From contig JAUXGY010000128.1 in NCBI GenBank assembly GCA_030621805.1, positions 1 to 5,999 on the forward strand: 5,999 nucleotides of DNA, read 5' to 3'. Both the position numbers and the translations under genes were made by a program. Below are positions 5,790-5,999 of the stretch, in pieces (position 1 is the stretch's first letter; each line of letters opens with the position of its first letter). The DNA is from Kiritimatiellales bacterium. Its GTDB lineage: Bacteria; Verrucomicrobiota; Kiritimatiellia; Kiritimatiellales; Pontiellaceae. The notes below the pieces were generated by a model that made no database searches, was not told where the DNA came from, and worked only from the letters and a program-made list of their open reading frames with translations.

Positions 5790-5999
5790 TTAATCATTGA
5801 GGCGAGGATCCAATGCGTCGCGCAGGGCGTCGCCGAGGAGGTTGAAGGCCAGCACAAGCAGGAAAACCGCCAGGGTTACGAAGGTCATTTCCCACCACAT
5901 GCCCTGCCAAAGGCGCATGCGGGCGCTATTGATCATCAGCCCCCACGAGGGTTCGCCCTGTACGCCGATACCGAGGAAGCTCATGACGACTTCGGTGCC
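5790..5999 (-). CDS. oppC: Dipeptide/oligopeptide ABC transporter permease, OppC/DppC type, C-terminal part (runs off the right edge)
   Basis: The last 69 codons of an inner-membrane permease that forms the channel with an OppB/DppB partner. Seen: MSFLGIGVQGEPSWGLMIN, matching the SFLGLGVQPPxPxWG block of DppC/OppC, then a final membrane helix (about 35-55 of this fragment), ending with the family-typical NLLGDALRDALDPRL. The frame is open to the edge, with GTEVV before the first Met, so that Met is internal and not the start. The EAA loop that contacts the ATPases would lie outside the window. It is the first gene seen of the minus-strand transporter operon; partner permease and binding protein genes are expected beyond 5999. 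Confidence 0.92.
   Translation of the reverse strand, partial: GTEVVMSFLGIGVQGEPSWGLMINSARMRLWQGMWWEMTFVTLAVFLLVLAFNLLGDALRDALDPRLND

Noticed and set aside
5666..5857. 63-residue minus-strand reading frame across the permease-oppD gap
   Set aside because: It overlaps the real permease end in another frame, and its middle is translated repeat sequence.

Overview
This window comes from a bacterial chromosome, with ordinary bacterial gene packing and roughly 55% G+C by eye. It holds parts or all of seven protein genes, and no RNA gene or CRISPR array. The mix is NrfH-type nitrite ammonification, an MtaB-like tRNA methylthiotransferase, RNase III and a dipeptide/oligopeptide ABC transporter. Its intergenic gaps carry ACGGAATACAC / CACGAAG type palindromic repeats. 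I guess a bacterium of the Planctomycetota-Verrucomicrobiota-Kiritimatiellota type, possibly a Kiritimatiellota relative. That placement is inference and weakly held.

Layout. Positions 1-803 (minus strand) carry nrfH followed by the first 99 codons of nrfA, which runs off the left edge. Together they encode the membrane-anchored cytochrome c nitrite reductase that reduces nitrite to ammonium. A 210-nt divergent spacer (804-1013) holds a near-perfect 18-bp palindrome and candidate promoters. On the plus strand, 1014-2291 is mtaB, 2449-3333 is a SAM-dependent methyltransferase of unknown substrate, and 3421-4104 is rnc (RNase III). On the minus strand, 5999-4101 carries the end of a DppC/OppC permease gene and two complete ATPase genes (OppD-like, OppF-like), in the order permease-D-F. 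The rnc and oppF-like genes converge and share a CTAG stop-codon overlap at 4101-4104.

Three of the four larger gaps hold inverted-repeat structures rather than genes. A 93-bp compound palindrome starts on the mtaB stop codon. A 28-bp perfect inverted repeat ends 10 nt before the rnc start. A decayed repeat separates the permease gene from the oppD-like gene. The hairpin before rnc is the most interesting signal: if transcribed it would be a 28-bp RNA duplex in front of the gene for the enzyme that cuts such duplexes. It may equally be one copy of a dispersed repeat.

The minus-strand genes nrfH, nrfA and oppF have clear Shine-Dalgarno sequences. The plus-strand genes mtaB, methyltransferase and rnc have little or none, and two of them have TATAAT-like hexamers very close to the start codon. 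I see no clearly new multi-gene system; the unusual content is in the intergenic repeats and in the shortened transporter ATPases.
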